Source: Pseudemcibacter aquimaris (GTDB lineage Bacteria; Pseudomonadota; Alphaproteobacteria; Sphingomonadales; Emcibacteraceae). Taken from it: a stretch of 64,000 bases of DNA. The stretch covers positions 2,703,501 through 2,767,500 of the forward strand of contig NZ_CP079800.1 of the NCBI RefSeq assembly GCF_028869115.1, in the 5' to 3' direction. Both the position numbers and the translations under genes were made by a program. This document shows positions 63,055-64,000 of this stretch, one piece after another (position 1 is the first letter of the stretch; the number at the start of each line of letters is the position of its first letter). Under the pieces are notes generated by a model. That model worked only from the letters and a program-made list of their open reading frames with translations, searched no databases and was not told where the DNA came from.

Positions 63055-64000
63055 ATGTCAGACGCAGCGGCAGCCAAGCCCCAGAAAAAATCAAGACGGG
63101 TAGACCTCACCACAGGGCCGGTTCATAAACATCTAATCAGAATGGCTCTTCCTATGACACTGGGGATCGCAGCCAGCATGTCATTCACATTTGTGGATAA
63201 TTATTTCATTGCCCAGCTTGGTACGGATGAGGTCGCCGCAATGGGGTTTGTCACCCGTGTGGCCATGATTATTGTTGCTGTATCCATCGGCATGGGTGCC
63301 GGTGTCACATCTGTTATTGCCCGTGTTGCCGGTAACGGTGATCAAGACGAGATCAAAAAACTGGCCACCAATACATTAATTCTTACTTTCCTTGTATCCA
63401 TCGCCGTCACCATTTTTGGCCTTATGACCGTGGACCCCTTATTCAGGGCAATGGGCGCTGATGATTCTGTGATGCCGATGATCAAGGAATATATCCATAT
63501 TTGGTATTTCACGGCACTTTTCATCATTTTCCCAATGACCGGAAGCGCCATCATGCGCGCCCTTGGCGACACCAAACTACAAGGCAAGATCATGCTTTAT
63601 TCAGCATTCGGTAATGCTGTGCTTGATCCGTTACTTATTTTTGGACTTTATGGGTTCCCTGAGCTTGGTCTTGCTGGCGCGGCTTGGGCATCTCTCATCA
63701 CCCGCTTTGTCAGTTTCGCCTATATTTTATATTCACTTCAGTTTGAATTTCATGTGATCTGTTTTAAGGGGGACACCCTCGAAGATTTCACAAAATCAGT
63801 AAGACGTATTATGCATGTGGGCATTCCTGCCACGGGCACAAATATGATCATCCCGATTGTACAAGCGATGATCATCGCCCTTGTTGCCACATACGGCAAT
63901 AATGCTGTGGCCGCAACCCATTTGGCGACCACCATCGAAATGCTGGCGCTTGTTATATTCTTTGCCCTATCTGCCGTTGTTGGGCCATTCCTTGGTCAAA
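63055..64000 (+). CDS. MATE-family multidrug/Na+ efflux transporter, 3' end outside window
   Basis: The frame is open from the ATG at 63055 to the window end, giving 315 residues of a protein usually about 450 long. Helices and motifs are those of MATE exporters: TGPVHKHLIRMALPMTLGIAA, MSFTFVDNYFIAQLGTDEVAA, GMGAGVTSVIARVAG, AIMRALGDTK and PATGTNMIIPIVQ. The N-terminal cytoplasmic tail is rich in Lys/Ala. MATE proteins exchange drugs or metabolites for Na+ or H+ in the inner membrane. The substrate is unknown. Confidence 0.92.
   Translation, partial: MSDAAAAKPQKKSRRVDLTTGPVHKHLIRMALPMTLGIAASMSFTFVDNYFIAQLGTDEVAAMGFVTRVAMIIVAVSIGMGAGVTSVIARVAGNGDQDEIKKLATNTLILTFLVSIAVTIFGLMTVDPLFRAMGADDSVMPMIKEYIHIWYFTALFIIFPMTGSAIMRALGDTKLQGKIMLYSAFGNAVLDPLLIFGLYGFPELGLAGAAWASLITRFVSFAYILYSLQFEFHVICFKGDTLEDFTKSVRRIMHVGIPATGTNMIIPIVQAMIIALVATYGNNAVAATHLATTIEMLALVIFFALSAVVGPFLGQ

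Overview
The window looks like the chromosome of a free-living, moderately A+T-rich alphaproteobacterium, plausibly a marine member near Kordiimonadales/Emcibacterales; the order is inference. Support comes from DUF2842 and DUF1134/EipA proteins, the HDAC-like/xseB/ispA/dxs/tlyA/rlmD gene run, an alphaproteobacterial LexA box (GTTC-N7-GTTC) and a CtrA-like box. No rRNA, tRNA, CRISPR array, insertion sequence or phage gene was recognised, and no stretch longer than about 300 bases lacks a gene.

Layout. 1-9.7 kb: four tandem, mutually paralogous ~800-residue FtsX/MacB-type ABC permeases, the first cut by the window edge, then a gamma-glutamyltranspeptidase whose start codon lies in a perfect 15-bp inverted repeat. 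11.4-14.3 kb: a PAS-type histidine kinase lacking its phosphoacceptor His, and two truncated genes (acyltransferase and amidase) joined by an apparent deletion. 14.4-19 kb: a DUF2946 protein, an outer-membrane channel-like protein and two NhaC antiporters. 19.1-22 kb: a decayed PaaK-like gene convergent with an intact one, and a small acidic Cys-containing protein. 22-27 kb: a secreted BNR/sortilin-like propeller protein, an orphan gene and a ThrE exporter. 27.3-31.6 kb: an SOS-type Y-family polymerase, nadA-nadC, and an EamA transporter behind a foldable leader. 31.6-33.8 kb: a compact operon pdxH-CDF-DUF6122-ArsC-like. 33.9-39.3 kb: a lipoprotein, a DnaJ-domain protein, YihY, fabI, aroC and a TauD-type dioxygenase. 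39.3-39.9 kb: an orphan gene behind a sigma-54-type promoter and a CtrA-like box. 40-49.6 kb: a long minus-strand block of RNA methylation, isoprenoid, DNA repair and fatty-acid oxidation genes. 49.7-56.3 kb: Sua5, a GlcD-like oxidase, a molybdopterin oxidoreductase and a PQQ dehydrogenase with its own operator-bearing promoter. 56.4-59.9 kb: two tandem cyanophycin-synthetase-like ligases with a disabled Mur-type domain. 60-64 kb: SRAP, NUDIX, DUF2842, EipA, YaaA and a MATE exporter cut by the window end.

How the parts work together. Most of the window is housekeeping metabolism (NAD, PLP, chorismate, fatty acid, isoprenoid and tRNA modification) in short operons with 1-11 base overlaps. The accessory interest is in the permease array, the decaying loci at 13.5 and 19.5 kb, and above all the CphA-like ligase pair. 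That pair has the N, ATP-grasp and degenerate M layout of CphA2-type enzymes, but duplicated, diverged, and with no cyanophycin-degrading gene nearby. It is the best candidate here for an undescribed biosynthetic system.
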